Origin: CAWDNM01 sp964521195
GTDB lineage: Bacteria; Actinomycetota; Coriobacteriia; Anaerosomatales; JAAXUF01
Length of the DNA: 64,000 nt
Assembly (NCBI GenBank): GCA_964521195.1
Contig: CAZFRE010000004.1
Location: forward strand, 1-64,000
Reading direction: 5' to 3'
The translations under genes were made by a program, and so were the position numbers. The notes beneath the pieces were generated by a model. The model was not told the origin of the DNA. It saw nothing but the letters and a program-made list of their open reading frames with translations, and did no database searches. Below, in pieces: positions 49,144 through 57,480 of this stretch. Every line of letters starts with the position of its first letter. Position 1 is the first letter of the stretch.

Positions 49144-51009
49144 CTAGGCGACCCCCAGCAGTTGGAGCACTCGCCACACGATACCGCCAACGAAGAACGC
49201 GAGCGCGATCGAACCGGCGAACAGCCCCACGAAGTAGCGAGTGCCGCGCTCCTTCAGGATCACCATCGCACTCGCGATGCAGGGAACGAACAGCGTGATC
49301 GTGACCATCGCGACGAGCAGCTGGGCGCTCGTCAGGTTCATCTGGAAGAAGCCCGCAGCGCCGAAGTCGCGGCGGACGAAGCCCATCACGAACGCCTCGG
49401 CGGACTGGGCCGGTAGTCCGAGCCACGTGACGGTGAGCGGCTGCGCGACGGTGATGATCCAGTTCAGCGCGCCGGTCAGACTCAGCGCCGACATGATGAG
49501 CGCGCCGATCGCAAAGAACATCGTGACTTCCTTCATGAACTGCCACACCTTGACCGCCGACTTGCGCACGACGTTGTCCAGACGCGGCAGCCGCAAGCTG
49601 GGCAGGTCGATGAGCAGGTCGGTGGACTCGCCAGGCACGACCTTGTGCAGCACGCGCCCCACGAGTCCGAACACCGCGACGATGAAGAACAGGTACGCGA
49701 GCGAATACCACGGCCCTGCCTGCGTGATGAGCGCGACGATGACCGCGATCTGCGCCGAGCATGGCACCGCGATCGCCATGAGCGCGGTGGCGATGAAGCG
49801 CTCGCGCTTGCTGCCGAGGATGCGGGTCGTGAGCGTGCCCATCGTCACGCACCCCAAGCCGAGGATGAGAGGGATGACCGCGCGACCGTTGAGGCCGACC
49901 GACGTGAGCGCGCGATCGGAGAGCGCGGCGATCCGAGGCAGGTAGCCGGAGTCCTCGAGCAGCGAAAGCAGCAGGTAGAAGCCGGTCACCAACGGCAGGA
50001 TCACGCCGATGAGGTACGTCGGTGTCATGGTGAGCACGCCGAACTCGCCCGCGAGCACCTGGTACAGCGCACTCGTCGGCGCGGCGAACCCAGCTACGAT
50101 CCCCTCGACGAACGGCACCCAGTAGCCGAGCATGATCGTCTCTTCGAGGAAGCCCACGACGCCGCCCGCCACCCACTGCCCCAGCACGATCCACATGAGG
50201 TAGAGCAGCCCCAGCAGCATCGGGATGCCGGTGAGCGGGTGCATCATCCACTGCGACAGCTTCGCCGAGAAGGACGCGCCCTGTGTGGTTTCGGAGATGA
50301 CGTGGCCGCACACGTCGTTGACCCGGTTGCGCCGGCGCAGGTAGATGCGGTCGCGGTCGACTCCCGGCTCGATTCCGTGACGCTCGCTGACGACCTCGTC
50401 GCCCTCGAGCACCATCAGCGCCTCCGCACGCGAGCCCACGCGCGACGCCATCTGGACGATGTCGCCCTCGAGCTCGACATCCGCGTGTCCGTTGCGCGCA
50501 CGCGAGATGGCGGCCTTGAGCTCGTCGAATCCCTTGCCCTCGACCGCGACGGTCTCGATCACCGGCACGCCGAGCAGGTCCTCGAGCAGGTCGCGATCGA
50601 CCGCGAGCCCTCGGCGGCGGGCTTCATCGGCCATGTTGAGCGCGACGACCATGCGCTTGCCCATGTCGACGAGTTGCAGCGTGAGGAAGAGGTCGCGCTC
50701 AAGATGCACTGCGTCGACCACGTTCACGACGATGTCGCCGTTGAGGATGACGTCGCGTGCGACGGTCTCCTCGTCGTTGAAGCTCGAGACGCCGTATACG
50801 CCGGGCGTGTCGACGACGTCGTGCTCGCCGAGCCGCCCGCGCGTGAGCTCCACGGTCGTGCCGGGGAAGTTGCTGACGTCGACGTAGGTGCCGGTCAGCT
50901 CGTTGAAGACGACCGACTTGCCGACGTTCGGGTTGCCGGCGAGCACGATCGTCTCGCAGCCCGGGCGCGCGGCGGTGCCCGCAGGCGTGTGACAGTGCGC
51001 GTCACTCAT
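49144..51009 (-). CDS. feoB: Ferrous iron transporter FeoB
   Basis: A 621-residue transporter. The N-terminal G domain shows GNPNVGKS (G1), FPGTTVE (G2), DTPG (G3) and LNMAD (G4), followed by the helical GDI-like region. About eight to nine helices with Gate motifs (ILGLGCVTMGTLTTR, VPCSAQIAVI, FVPCIASAMVI) follow. It imports Fe2+ with GTP hydrolysis gating. It is shorter than E. coli FeoB but typical of the compact form. It lies between feoA, 108 bases upstream, and the Cys-rich gene that directly follows. Confidence 0.95.
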   Translation of the reverse strand: MSDAHCHTPAGTAARPGCETIVLAGNPNVGKSVVFNELTGTYVDVSNFPGTTVELTRGRLGEHDVVDTPGVYGVSSFNDEETVARDVILNGDIVVNVVDAVHLERDLFLTLQLVDMGKRMVVALNMADEARRRGLAVDRDLLEDLLGVPVIETVAVEGKGFDELKAAISRARNGHADVELEGDIVQMASRVGSRAEALMVLEGDEVVSERHGIEPGVDRDRIYLRRRNRVNDVCGHVISETTQGASFSAKLSQWMMHPLTGIPMLLGLLYLMWIVLGQWVAGGVVGFLEETIMLGYWVPFVEGIVAGFAAPTSALYQVLAGEFGVLTMTPTYLIGVILPLVTGFYLLLSLLEDSGYLPRIAALSDRALTSVGLNGRAVIPLILGLGCVTMGTLTTRILGSKRERFIATALMAIAVPCSAQIAVIVALITQAGPWYSLAYLFFIVAVFGLVGRVLHKVVPGESTDLLIDLPSLRLPRLDNVVRKSAVKVWQFMKEVTMFFAIGALIMSALSLTGALNWIITVAQPLTVTWLGLPAQSAEAFVMGFVRRDFGAAGFFQMNLTSAQLLVAMVTITLFVPCIASAMVILKERGTRYFVGLFAGSIALAFFVGGIVWRVLQLLGVA

Positions 51010-51079
51010 GAGGTAACTCCTTTGCGTTGTGCTGGCCGAGCAGGCCTGCGAGCGCGGGCGGTCTCACCGCCGCGAAGAA

Positions 51080-51101
51080 GCGGTCGCCGCTTTGCGACCG
51101 C
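51080..51101 (-). promoter_or_regulatory. Hairpin between feoA and feoB
   Basis: GCGGTCGC and GCGACCGC form a perfect 8-bp stem with a 6-base loop in the 108-base gap between feoA and feoB. It may adjust expression of feoB relative to feoA. Confidence 0.45.
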
Positions 51102-51117
51102 AACGGTCTCGCTGGAG

Positions 51118-51402
51118 TTAGCTGCTCAACCTGCGGACGCTGATGCGCTTGGCGAGTTCGCGTCCGACGGCTATTTCCTGACGGCCGCTCTTGATGACGA
51201 GCGGACCGGCGGGGATCCGGGTGATGCATTCGACGCACGCGCCCTCGGACATGCCGAAGCGCAGCGCTTGGACTCGAGCGTGACCGTCGTCCACCGAGAC
51301 GATCTCGATCTGCTCGCCCTTGCGAACGCGGTCCAGCGAGCACACGTCGCAAAGCGAAGACTCGCTGGCAGGGGCGGTGACAGAGACGAGGTTGTCGGAC
51401 AT
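51118..51402 (-). CDS. feoA: FeoA-domain protein
   Basis: A 94-residue protein with the SH3-like FeoA fold (CSLDRVRKGEQIEIVSV, VQALRFGMSEGACVECI, GRELAKRISVRRL). An N-terminal CDVC, not usual in FeoA, is present, and two more cysteines lie in GACVEC. FeoA assists FeoB in Fe2+ uptake. ATG at 51402 has AAGGAG nine bases upstream; the open frame to 51507 crosses the operator and is rejected. It is the first gene of feoA-feoB-Cys-rich, with a DtxR-like palindrome 44 bases upstream of the start. Confidence 0.92.
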   Translation of the reverse strand: MSDNLVSVTAPASESSLCDVCSLDRVRKGEQIEIVSVDDGHARVQALRFGMSEGACVECITRIPAGPLVIKSGRQEIAVGRELAKRISVRRLSS

Positions 51403-51445
51403 GGTGACGCTCCTTGGGTGGCTCGTAGGTGCTCGGTGGCGTGTG

Positions 51446-51465
51446 GACTTAGTATATGCTAAGTC
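51446..51465. promoter_or_regulatory. DtxR/IdeR-like palindrome upstream of feoA
   Basis: GACTTAG-TATATG-CTAAGTC is a perfect 7-bp inverted repeat with a 6-base AT-rich spacer, resembling the TTAG...CTAA boxes of iron-dependent DtxR-family repressors. On the minus strand the centre contains TATACT, a likely -10 element for feoA, so repressor binding would block the promoter. Confidence 0.7.
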
Positions 51466-51596
51466 GGCTGCAGTGCTCATACTACGCCGACCCCGATGCC
51501 CGGTCAATAATCCTGAGCGGATTCGTGCGGATTGCCCCGAGCGCTACAATCCGTCGCGGGCCGGCAACGCGCGCCCGCAACTCGAAGGGACCCACC

Positions 51597-52466
51597 ATGG
51601 CGTACGCGTCGTTCTCAGATCTGCTCGCAGCCGCGCTGGAAGAGGGCTCGCTCGGCAAGGCGACACTCGCACGCGAGGTCGCCGAGTCGGGACTGCCCGC
51701 CTCCGATCTGCGCGCACGCATGCGCGAGTCGCTCGGCGTGATGCGTGAGGCCGTCGGGCACGGGTTGTCGGGCAACGCGCGCTCACGCTCCGGGTTCGTG
51801 GGCGGCGATGCCGCGAAGGTCGCCTCGTCACAGGCCGGGCCTCTCGGCGGCACCTTCGCAGATACGCTCGCTGCCGCTCTCGCGACCGGCGAGGTGAACG
51901 CGAGCATGGGCCGCATAGTCGCCGCCCCCACCGGTGGGGCCTCGGGCGTGCTGCCTGCGGTGCTGCTCACTGTGGGCGCGCAAGTCGGCGCGAGCGAGGA
52001 GGCGCTCACCGAGGCGCTGTTCGCCGCCGCCGGCATCGGTGCCGTGATCGCTACGCGCGCCACCCTATCCGGCGCCGCGGGCGGCTGCCAGGCCGAGATC
52101 GGCTCGGGCGCCGCGATGGCGGCCGCGGCAGCCGTCGAGCTCTCAGGCGGTACGCCCGAGGCGGCCGGCCACGCCGCCGCGCTCGCACTGCAGGGGCAGA
52201 TGGGGCTCGTGTGCGACCCGGTCGGCGGGCTCGTCGAGGTGCCGTGCGTGTATCGAAACGCGACGGGTGCCTCGGTTGCGCTCGCCTCGGCGGAGATGGC
52301 GATGGCGGGCGTCGAGTTCCCCATCCCGTTCGACGAGGTCGTCGACGCGATGAGTCTCGTGGGCCGCTCGCTGCCGCCGAGCCTGCGCGAGACCGCGCTC
52401 GGTGGCCTCGCGATCACGCCGTGCGGACGTGACATGGCGTCTCGCGCGCGCGGCCCCCGAGAGTAG
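51597..52466 (+). CDS. sdaAA: L-serine dehydratase, alpha subunit
   Basis: A 289-residue catalytic subunit. SMGRIVAAPTGGASGVLPAV binds serine; cysteines in GGCQAEIGSG, LVCDPVGGLVEVPC and ITPCGRDM are the candidate ligands of the [4Fe-4S] cluster that activates the substrate hydroxyl. ATG at 51597 follows GAAGGGA. Its partner sdaAB is at 48239, on the same strand but separated by the oppositely oriented feo genes, so it must have its own promoter (TACAAT at 51545 is a candidate -10). Length normal. Confidence 0.94.
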   Translation: MAYASFSDLLAAALEEGSLGKATLAREVAESGLPASDLRARMRESLGVMREAVGHGLSGNARSRSGFVGGDAAKVASSQAGPLGGTFADTLAAALATGEVNASMGRIVAAPTGGASGVLPAVLLTVGAQVGASEEALTEALFAAAGIGAVIATRATLSGAAGGCQAEIGSGAAMAAAAAVELSGGTPEAAGHAAALALQGQMGLVCDPVGGLVEVPCVYRNATGASVALASAEMAMAGVEFPIPFDEVVDAMSLVGRSLPPSLRETALGGLAITPCGRDMASRARGPRE

Positions 52467-52507
52467 CCGCGCACTCGGCCGGACGCGGGCACACTGCTCG
52501 CCTGCGC

Positions 52508-52519
52508 TACCATGACACC
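52508..52519 (+). promoter_or_regulatory. Putative -10 (TACCAT) for leaderless hydrolase transcript
   Basis: TACCAT at 52508-52513 lies 6 bases before the ATG at 52520; no ribosome binding site is visible. Confidence 0.45.
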
Positions 52520-53320
52520 ATGACTCACGCATCCATCGACGACATGTCGATCAACTACGAAGCGGTCGGCGACGGCCCCGTGGTCGTGCTGCTACACGGC
52601 TGGGGCGGCTGCATCGCCGCGATGTCACCCATCCGCGAAGCGCTGCGCAGCGAGTACACCGTCGTCAGTCTCGACCTGCCCGGCTTCGGGATGAGCGACG
52701 CGCCGAGCGACGTCTGGGGCAGCGACGCATACGCGCGTTTCGTGGGCGCGACGCTATCGAGCGCCGGCTACACGGACGTCCTCTGCGCGATCGGCCACTC
52801 GTTCGGCGGGAAGGTCGCCGCACACCTCGCGCTGCAAGGTGCCATCAGCGTGCGCTCGCTGATGCTCGTCGGCACGCCCGGAGCCCGCCTCCCCCTCTCC
52901 GAGGAGACCAAGCGGCGTATCGCGCGCACGAAACGTGGCAAGAAGATCGCAGCGATGCTGCCCGGTCCGATCCGCCGCTCGATCGAGAAGCGCTACGAGA
53001 AGCTCGGCTCGGAGGACTACCGGAACGCGCAGGGAATCATGCGGTCGATCCTCGTGAAGACCGTCAACGAGGACATCCGAGAGCGGCTGAGCGGCATCGT
53101 GGTGCCGACTCTGCTGGTGTTCGGCGCGAACGACACCGCCACGCCGGTCGAGATCGGCCGCATCATGGAGGGCAAGATCGCGGGCAGCGGGCTGGTGGTC
53201 ATGGAGAACTCGGGCCACTTCGCGTACCTCGACGAACCGGCCGCATTCAACGCCGTCGCTCGCAGCTTCCTCGGCTCGGTGCGCGGCGGCGCGGCGCCGG
53301 CAGCGGGAGCCGCCTCGTGA
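52520..53320 (+). CDS. Alpha/beta hydrolase
   Basis: A 266-residue cytoplasmic enzyme. The oxyanion loop is LLHGWGG (residues 24-30), the nucleophile elbow GHSFGG has S94, the acid is probably the Asp of FGANDTATP, and the His is in NSGHFAYLDEP, so the catalytic triad is complete. A cap with many Arg and Lys residues (KRRIARTKRGKK) is noteworthy. The gene end overlaps the Mur ligase gene by four bases (GTGA), so it may act in cell wall metabolism. Substrate unknown. Confidence 0.88.
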   Translation: MTHASIDDMSINYEAVGDGPVVVLLHGWGGCIAAMSPIREALRSEYTVVSLDLPGFGMSDAPSDVWGSDAYARFVGATLSSAGYTDVLCAIGHSFGGKVAAHLALQGAISVRSLMLVGTPGARLPLSEETKRRIARTKRGKKIAAMLPGPIRRSIEKRYEKLGSEDYRNAQGIMRSILVKTVNEDIRERLSGIVVPTLLVFGANDTATPVEIGRIMEGKIAGSGLVVMENSGHFAYLDEPAAFNAVARSFLGSVRGGAAPAAGAAS

Positions 53321-54933
53321 CGCTCGCCCTCATCATCATCTCACTCGCAGCCATCGACGCTCTCGTCGCGAGCGGCTACCAAGTCGTGCACACGCTGCAG
53401 CTCGAGGGCTACCGCACCGAGCGCTACTTGCGCCACGGCTGGGAGAACCGCTCGCTCGTGAGCGCGGCGCACGTGTGGATCGCGCTCGGCACGCTCGTGC
53501 TCGGCCTCGCGCTGGCCGGGCTCCGCGTTCCGTACGCCGACGTCGTGCTCGCGGTACTCGCCATCACCGAGACCTTCGTGTTCGCGCTGCGCATCTGGCT
53601 GCGGCCACGCAAGAAGCCGATCGTGCTCACCGCGCGCGTCTACCGCATCATCACCGCGATGACGCTGCTCGTCCTCGCGGTCGTCGCCATCAAGATCTGG
53701 GGCATCCGCCTGTTCGGTTTCGCCGAGACCCCCGCATCGGCGGCGCTCTCGTACTACGCGCTCTTCGCGGCGCTCACGCTGCTCATGCCGTTCGTCGGCG
53801 TCGCGGCGATCTGCGCGCTCGGGCCGATCGAGGCACGCGGGCGCCGCAAGTTCGTCGAGCAGGCTCGCGCGCGCCTTGCGAGGGTGAGCCCGATCGTCGT
53901 CGGCGTCGCGGGAAGCTACGGCAAGACCACCACGAAAGCGGCGCTCGCGGCGGTTCTCGGCGCGAAGTACCGCGTGCTGGCCACGCCGGAGAGCTACAAC
54001 ACGCTGCTCGGCGTCACGCGCACCATCAACGAGCAGCTCACCGACGACGTCGAGGTCTTCATCGTCGAGATGGGCGCGCGGCACGAAGGCGACATCGACG
54101 AGATCTGCCAGCTCGTGAAGCCGAAGTACGGCGTCATCACGCGACTCGGCCCGCAGCACCTCGAGTACTTCAAGACTCCCGAGACGATCGTGCGCGCCAA
54201 GACCGAACTCGCGCGCTCGCTGCCGGCGGACGGTGTCGCGATCGTGGACGCCGACGGCTACAGCGACTTCTCGGCGCCGGACTGGACCGCGCGCACGGTG
54301 CGCGTGTCGGCGGATCCGGGGCGAGGCGCCGAAATCGGCGTGGGTGATGTCGCTGTAAGCGGTGCGGGCACCACGTTCACGCTCACGCGCGCGAGCGACG
54401 GCGAGCGGCTCGAGATGACCACGAAGCTTCTCGGGCGCCACGCCGCATTCAACTCCGGGCTCGCGGTGGTCGCAGGGCTCGAACTCGGCATCGACCCGAT
54501 CGCGATCCGCGCCGGGCTCTCGCGTCTCGCGCCGGTCGATCACCGGCTGCAGATCGTGCGCAGCGACACCGTCACCATCATCGACGACGCCTTCAGCTCC
54601 AACCCCGAAGGCTTCGCGGCGGCTCTCGAGGTGCTCGGCTCGTTCCCGGGGCGGCGCATCCTCATCACGCCCGGCATGATCGAGCTCGGTGACCAGACCA
54701 TCTCGGCGCACATCGCAGCTGCGAAGCAGGCCGCCGAGAGCTGCGACATCGCGATCGTCGTCGGCCGAGCCGCCCCGCCCGAGTTCGCGCAGACCCTGCG
54801 AGACGCGGGGTTCGGCGAGACGAAGCTGTTCGTCGTCGCCAGCCTCGCCGAGGCGACCGAGGTCCTCGGCCACCTGCTCGCTGCGGGCGACGTCGTGCTC
54901 TTCGAGAACGACCTGCCCGACAACTTCGAGTAG
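53317..54933 (+). CDS. Membrane-anchored Mur ligase (MurF-like)
   Basis: A 538-residue protein. Residues 1-170 are membrane-spanning (five helices) and replace the N-terminal UDP-binding domain of normal MurF. The ligase core begins with the P-loop GVAGSYGKTTTK (197-208) and continues with VEMGARHEGDIDEIC, the ATP-grasp-free Mur central domain, and a C-terminal domain (IIDDAFSSNPEGFAAALEVL). MurF adds D-Ala-D-Ala to the peptidoglycan precursor; without the UDP domain this protein may use a lipid-linked or other substrate. GTG at 53317 overlaps the hydrolase stop. A ddl gene follows, on the same strand. Confidence 0.82.
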   Translation: MTLALIIISLAAIDALVASGYQVVHTLQLEGYRTERYLRHGWENRSLVSAAHVWIALGTLVLGLALAGLRVPYADVVLAVLAITETFVFALRIWLRPRKKPIVLTARVYRIITAMTLLVLAVVAIKIWGIRLFGFAETPASAALSYYALFAALTLLMPFVGVAAICALGPIEARGRRKFVEQARARLARVSPIVVGVAGSYGKTTTKAALAAVLGAKYRVLATPESYNTLLGVTRTINEQLTDDVEVFIVEMGARHEGDIDEICQLVKPKYGVITRLGPQHLEYFKTPETIVRAKTELARSLPADGVAIVDADGYSDFSAPDWTARTVRVSADPGRGAEIGVGDVAVSGAGTTFTLTRASDGERLEMTTKLLGRHAAFNSGLAVVAGLELGIDPIAIRAGLSRLAPVDHRLQIVRSDTVTIIDDAFSSNPEGFAAALEVLGSFPGRRILITPGMIELGDQTISAHIAAAKQAAESCDIAIVVGRAAPPEFAQTLRDAGFGETKLFVVASLAEATEVLGHLLAAGDVVLFENDLPDNFE

Positions 54934-55100
54934 GGCACCGCGCGCTCGCGCGCTGCAGGCGGTAAGCTTCGCGCGGGGCGGAAATCAACAACCCGTGCAC
55001 AGCGCGCACGCATTTCGCGCCCTCGTGAGAGACTATGCGTCGCTTTGGGGCGGCTTTCCGCCGGTGGCGGAGTCCGTGAGTCGAGTCGTGGGAGGCAGCA

Positions 55101-56327
55101 GTGGGCAAGTCGGTAGTCGCAGTCATCTTCGGTGGTCGCTCCGCCGAGCACGAGGTATCGATCCTGACCGCGCACGAGGCGATGGCGGTCCTGCGCGAGA
55201 TGCCCGCCTACGACGTCGTGCCCGTCTATATCACCAAGACCGGCCGCTGGCTGACCGGCGAGACCTTGAACGACCTCGACAAATTCGCGCATCCCGAGCA
55301 GATCGAGGCCGACTGCCGCCCCATCTCGCTGCGCCCCATGGACCGCGAGGTCTTCGCCTCCGAGAAGACCGGCCTGTTCGCCAAGGCCGAGACGATCGCG
55401 GTCGACGTCGCACTCCCGCTCATCCACGGCCCCAACGGCGAGGACGGCACGCTGCAAGGCGCGCTCGACATGCTCGGCATCCCGTACGCGATGTCGGGCG
55501 TGCTCGCCTCGGCGCTGTGCATGGACAAGGTCGCGTCCAAGCGCATGCTCGCCGCCGCCGGGCTCATCCAGGTGCCGTTCGTGGTCGCGACGCGCGCAGG
55601 TTGGAATGCGGACCCCGCGAAGGAACTCGCGAAGGTGGGCGCGCTCGCCGACGGCCCACTGTTCGTGAAGCCGGTCCGCGGTGGCTCGAGTATCGGCATC
55701 ACCTTCGTCGACGACCGAGACAAGCTCGCCGAGGCGATCGACCTCGCGCTCTCCTTCGACGAGGAGGCGATCATCGAGGCCGGCGTCATGGAAGCCATCG
55801 AGGTGAACTGCTCGGTGATGAAGTATCACGGGACCGTCGAGCCGTCGGTGCTCGAGCTCGTGGACGCCGAGGGCGGCTTCCTCACCTACGACCAGAAGTA
55901 CCTGCAGTGGAGCAAGGGTCCGGGCGGCGCGAAGACGCCGGGCGGCGCTGCGAAGGCGGCGCCCGTGAAGGGCGCACCCGTCGAGGGCGTGCAGGGCCAC
56001 CGCATCCCCGCGCCGCTTGCAGCCGAGCTCACCGAGCGCATCCAGGGCGACGCCGTGCGCGCGTTCGAGGCGTGCGGCTGCGACGGACTCGTACGCGTCG
56101 ACTTCCTCGTGCGCGGCCATGAGGTCATCGTGAACGAGATCAACACCATCCCCGGATCGATGGCGTTCTACCTGTGGGAAGCAAGCGGGGTCCCGTTCCC
56201 GGAGATGCTGGACCGGCTGCTCTCCTCGGCGATCGAACACGCGAAGGTGCGCCGGGCGCTCACGTTCTCGCTCGACCGCAACCTGCTCGCGGACATCGAG
56301 GCGGCCAAGGGCGCGAAGCGGGTCTAG
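55101..56327 (+). CDS. ddl: D-alanine-D-alanine ligase, copy 1 (extended omega loop)
   Basis: A 408-residue ATP-grasp enzyme that joins two D-Ala for peptidoglycan. The N-terminus has FGGRSAEHEVSILTA, the middle PLFVKPVRGGSSIGIT, and the end VNEINTIPGSMAFYLWE. The substrate (omega) loop, LTYDQKYLQWSKGPGG, carries the Tyr and Lys of D-Ala-specific ligases and is enlarged by about 25 Gly/Ala/Pro/Lys residues before HRIPAPL. GTG at 55101 has GGGAGG. It follows the membrane Mur ligase by 167 bases and converges with a second ddl gene three bases away. Confidence 0.92.
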   Translation: MGKSVVAVIFGGRSAEHEVSILTAHEAMAVLREMPAYDVVPVYITKTGRWLTGETLNDLDKFAHPEQIEADCRPISLRPMDREVFASEKTGLFAKAETIAVDVALPLIHGPNGEDGTLQGALDMLGIPYAMSGVLASALCMDKVASKRMLAAAGLIQVPFVVATRAGWNADPAKELAKVGALADGPLFVKPVRGGSSIGITFVDDRDKLAEAIDLALSFDEEAIIEAGVMEAIEVNCSVMKYHGTVEPSVLELVDAEGGFLTYDQKYLQWSKGPGGAKTPGGAAKAAPVKGAPVEGVQGHRIPAPLAAELTERIQGDAVRAFEACGCDGLVRVDFLVRGHEVIVNEINTIPGSMAFYLWEASGVPFPEMLDRLLSSAIEHAKVRRALTFSLDRNLLADIEAAKGAKRV

Positions 56328-56330
56328 CCC

Positions 56331-57278
56331 CTAGCCCCGAGCGAGCGCCGCGCTCACGATGCGATCGACGTACTCCTCGAAGCTGATGCCCACCGACTCG
56401 GCACTCATCGCGAGTACCGAGGTCTCGGTGAGGCCCGGCGATGTCGAGCACTCGAGCACGTAGGGCGTGGTGTCCTCGGCGATGACCATGTCGATGCGGC
56501 TCACGTCGCGGCAGCCGAGCGAGGTGTAGACGCGGGTCGCGACGTCGCGGGCGCGGTCGCACACGTCCTGCGGCAGCCGAGCAGGCACGAAGTACTCGGT
56601 CTCGCCTTCGGTGTACATCGACTCGTAGTCGTACAGGCCGTGCTTCGGGACGATCTCGACGGCGGGCAGCGCTTCTGGACCGTCCGGGCCGTCGAGAATC
56701 GGCACGGCCACCTCGGTGCCCTCGATCCACTTCTCGACGAGCACCTTCGTGTCATAGCCGAGCGCGGTGAGCATCGCCTCCGCGAGCTCGCCTTCGTTTT
56801 CGATCTTGGTGAGCCCGAGCGCCGAGCCCTGCTCGGCGGGCTTGACGGCGACGGGAAAGCCGCCGATCTGCTCGGCGACCAGGTCGAGGGTGCGCGCGGC
56901 GCCCATGTCCTTGATCGCCTCGGCCGAGAAGGCCACCCACGGCGGCGTCGGGATGTCGTTGGTGAGGAAGAGACGCTTGGTGAGGTCCTTGTCCCACGCG
57001 AGCATCGACGCGAGCACGCCGGGGCCGGTGTAGGGGATCTTGAGGAACTCGAGCAGCTCCTGGATCATGCCGTCCTCGCCGAACTTGCCGTGCAGCGTGA
57101 TGTAGACAGCGTCGGGCCGCTCGGTGCGCAGCGTGTCGACGAGCTTGGGCACGAGATCGAGCGCGAGCACCTTGTGCCCGCGCGCCTCGAGTGCCGCGAC
57201 CACGCGCGCGCCGGACTGCAGCGAGATCTCGCGCTCGAGCGAGCGCCCACCCATCAGGACCGCGATCTTGTGACCCAC
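56331..57278 (-). CDS. ddl: D-alanine-D-alanine ligase, copy 2
   Basis: A 315-residue ATP-grasp enzyme. MGGRSLEREISLQSG, HGKFGEDGMIQELLE, VAVKPAEQGSALGLTK and LECSTSPGLTETSVL are family motifs. The omega loop GLYDYESMYTEGETEYFVPA has the Tyr typical of D-Ala-D-Ala, not D-Ala-D-Lac, ligases. One departure is LECSTSPG, where most enzymes have E(I/V)NTxPG, so the Asn that helps bind magnesium is a Ser here (Glu-Cys-Ser). ATG at 57278. Its sequence is clearly different from copy 1, so they are not a recent duplication. Confidence 0.88.
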   Translation of the reverse strand: MGHKIAVLMGGRSLEREISLQSGARVVAALEARGHKVLALDLVPKLVDTLRTERPDAVYITLHGKFGEDGMIQELLEFLKIPYTGPGVLASMLAWDKDLTKRLFLTNDIPTPPWVAFSAEAIKDMGAARTLDLVAEQIGGFPVAVKPAEQGSALGLTKIENEGELAEAMLTALGYDTKVLVEKWIEGTEVAVPILDGPDGPEALPAVEIVPKHGLYDYESMYTEGETEYFVPARLPQDVCDRARDVATRVYTSLGCRDVSRIDMVIAEDTTPYVLECSTSPGLTETSVLAMSAESVGISFEEYVDRIVSAALARG

Positions 57279-57480
57279 GGTGTCGTCCTCCCTCGACCGT
57301 GCGCGCGGCGGCCGCGCGCTTCCGTAGCGAACAGTCTACCCGAGGCGGGGCAGGCGTTCTTCGTTCATCGTGACCACGCTCAGGCCCCCGCCTGTGCCCG
57401 CGCCTGTGCCCCCGTTATGCCGCCGCGAGTCTATGATGTGCTCAACACTCCAAGCGACCGCGAGCAGGGAGATCCCGAGG

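Noticed and set aside
56331..57278. Second Ddl as a VanA-like D-Ala-D-Lac ligase
   Set aside because: Its omega loop GLYDYESMYTEGETEYFVPA carries the Tyr of D-Ala-D-Ala ligases; no vanH, vanX or vanRS genes are present.
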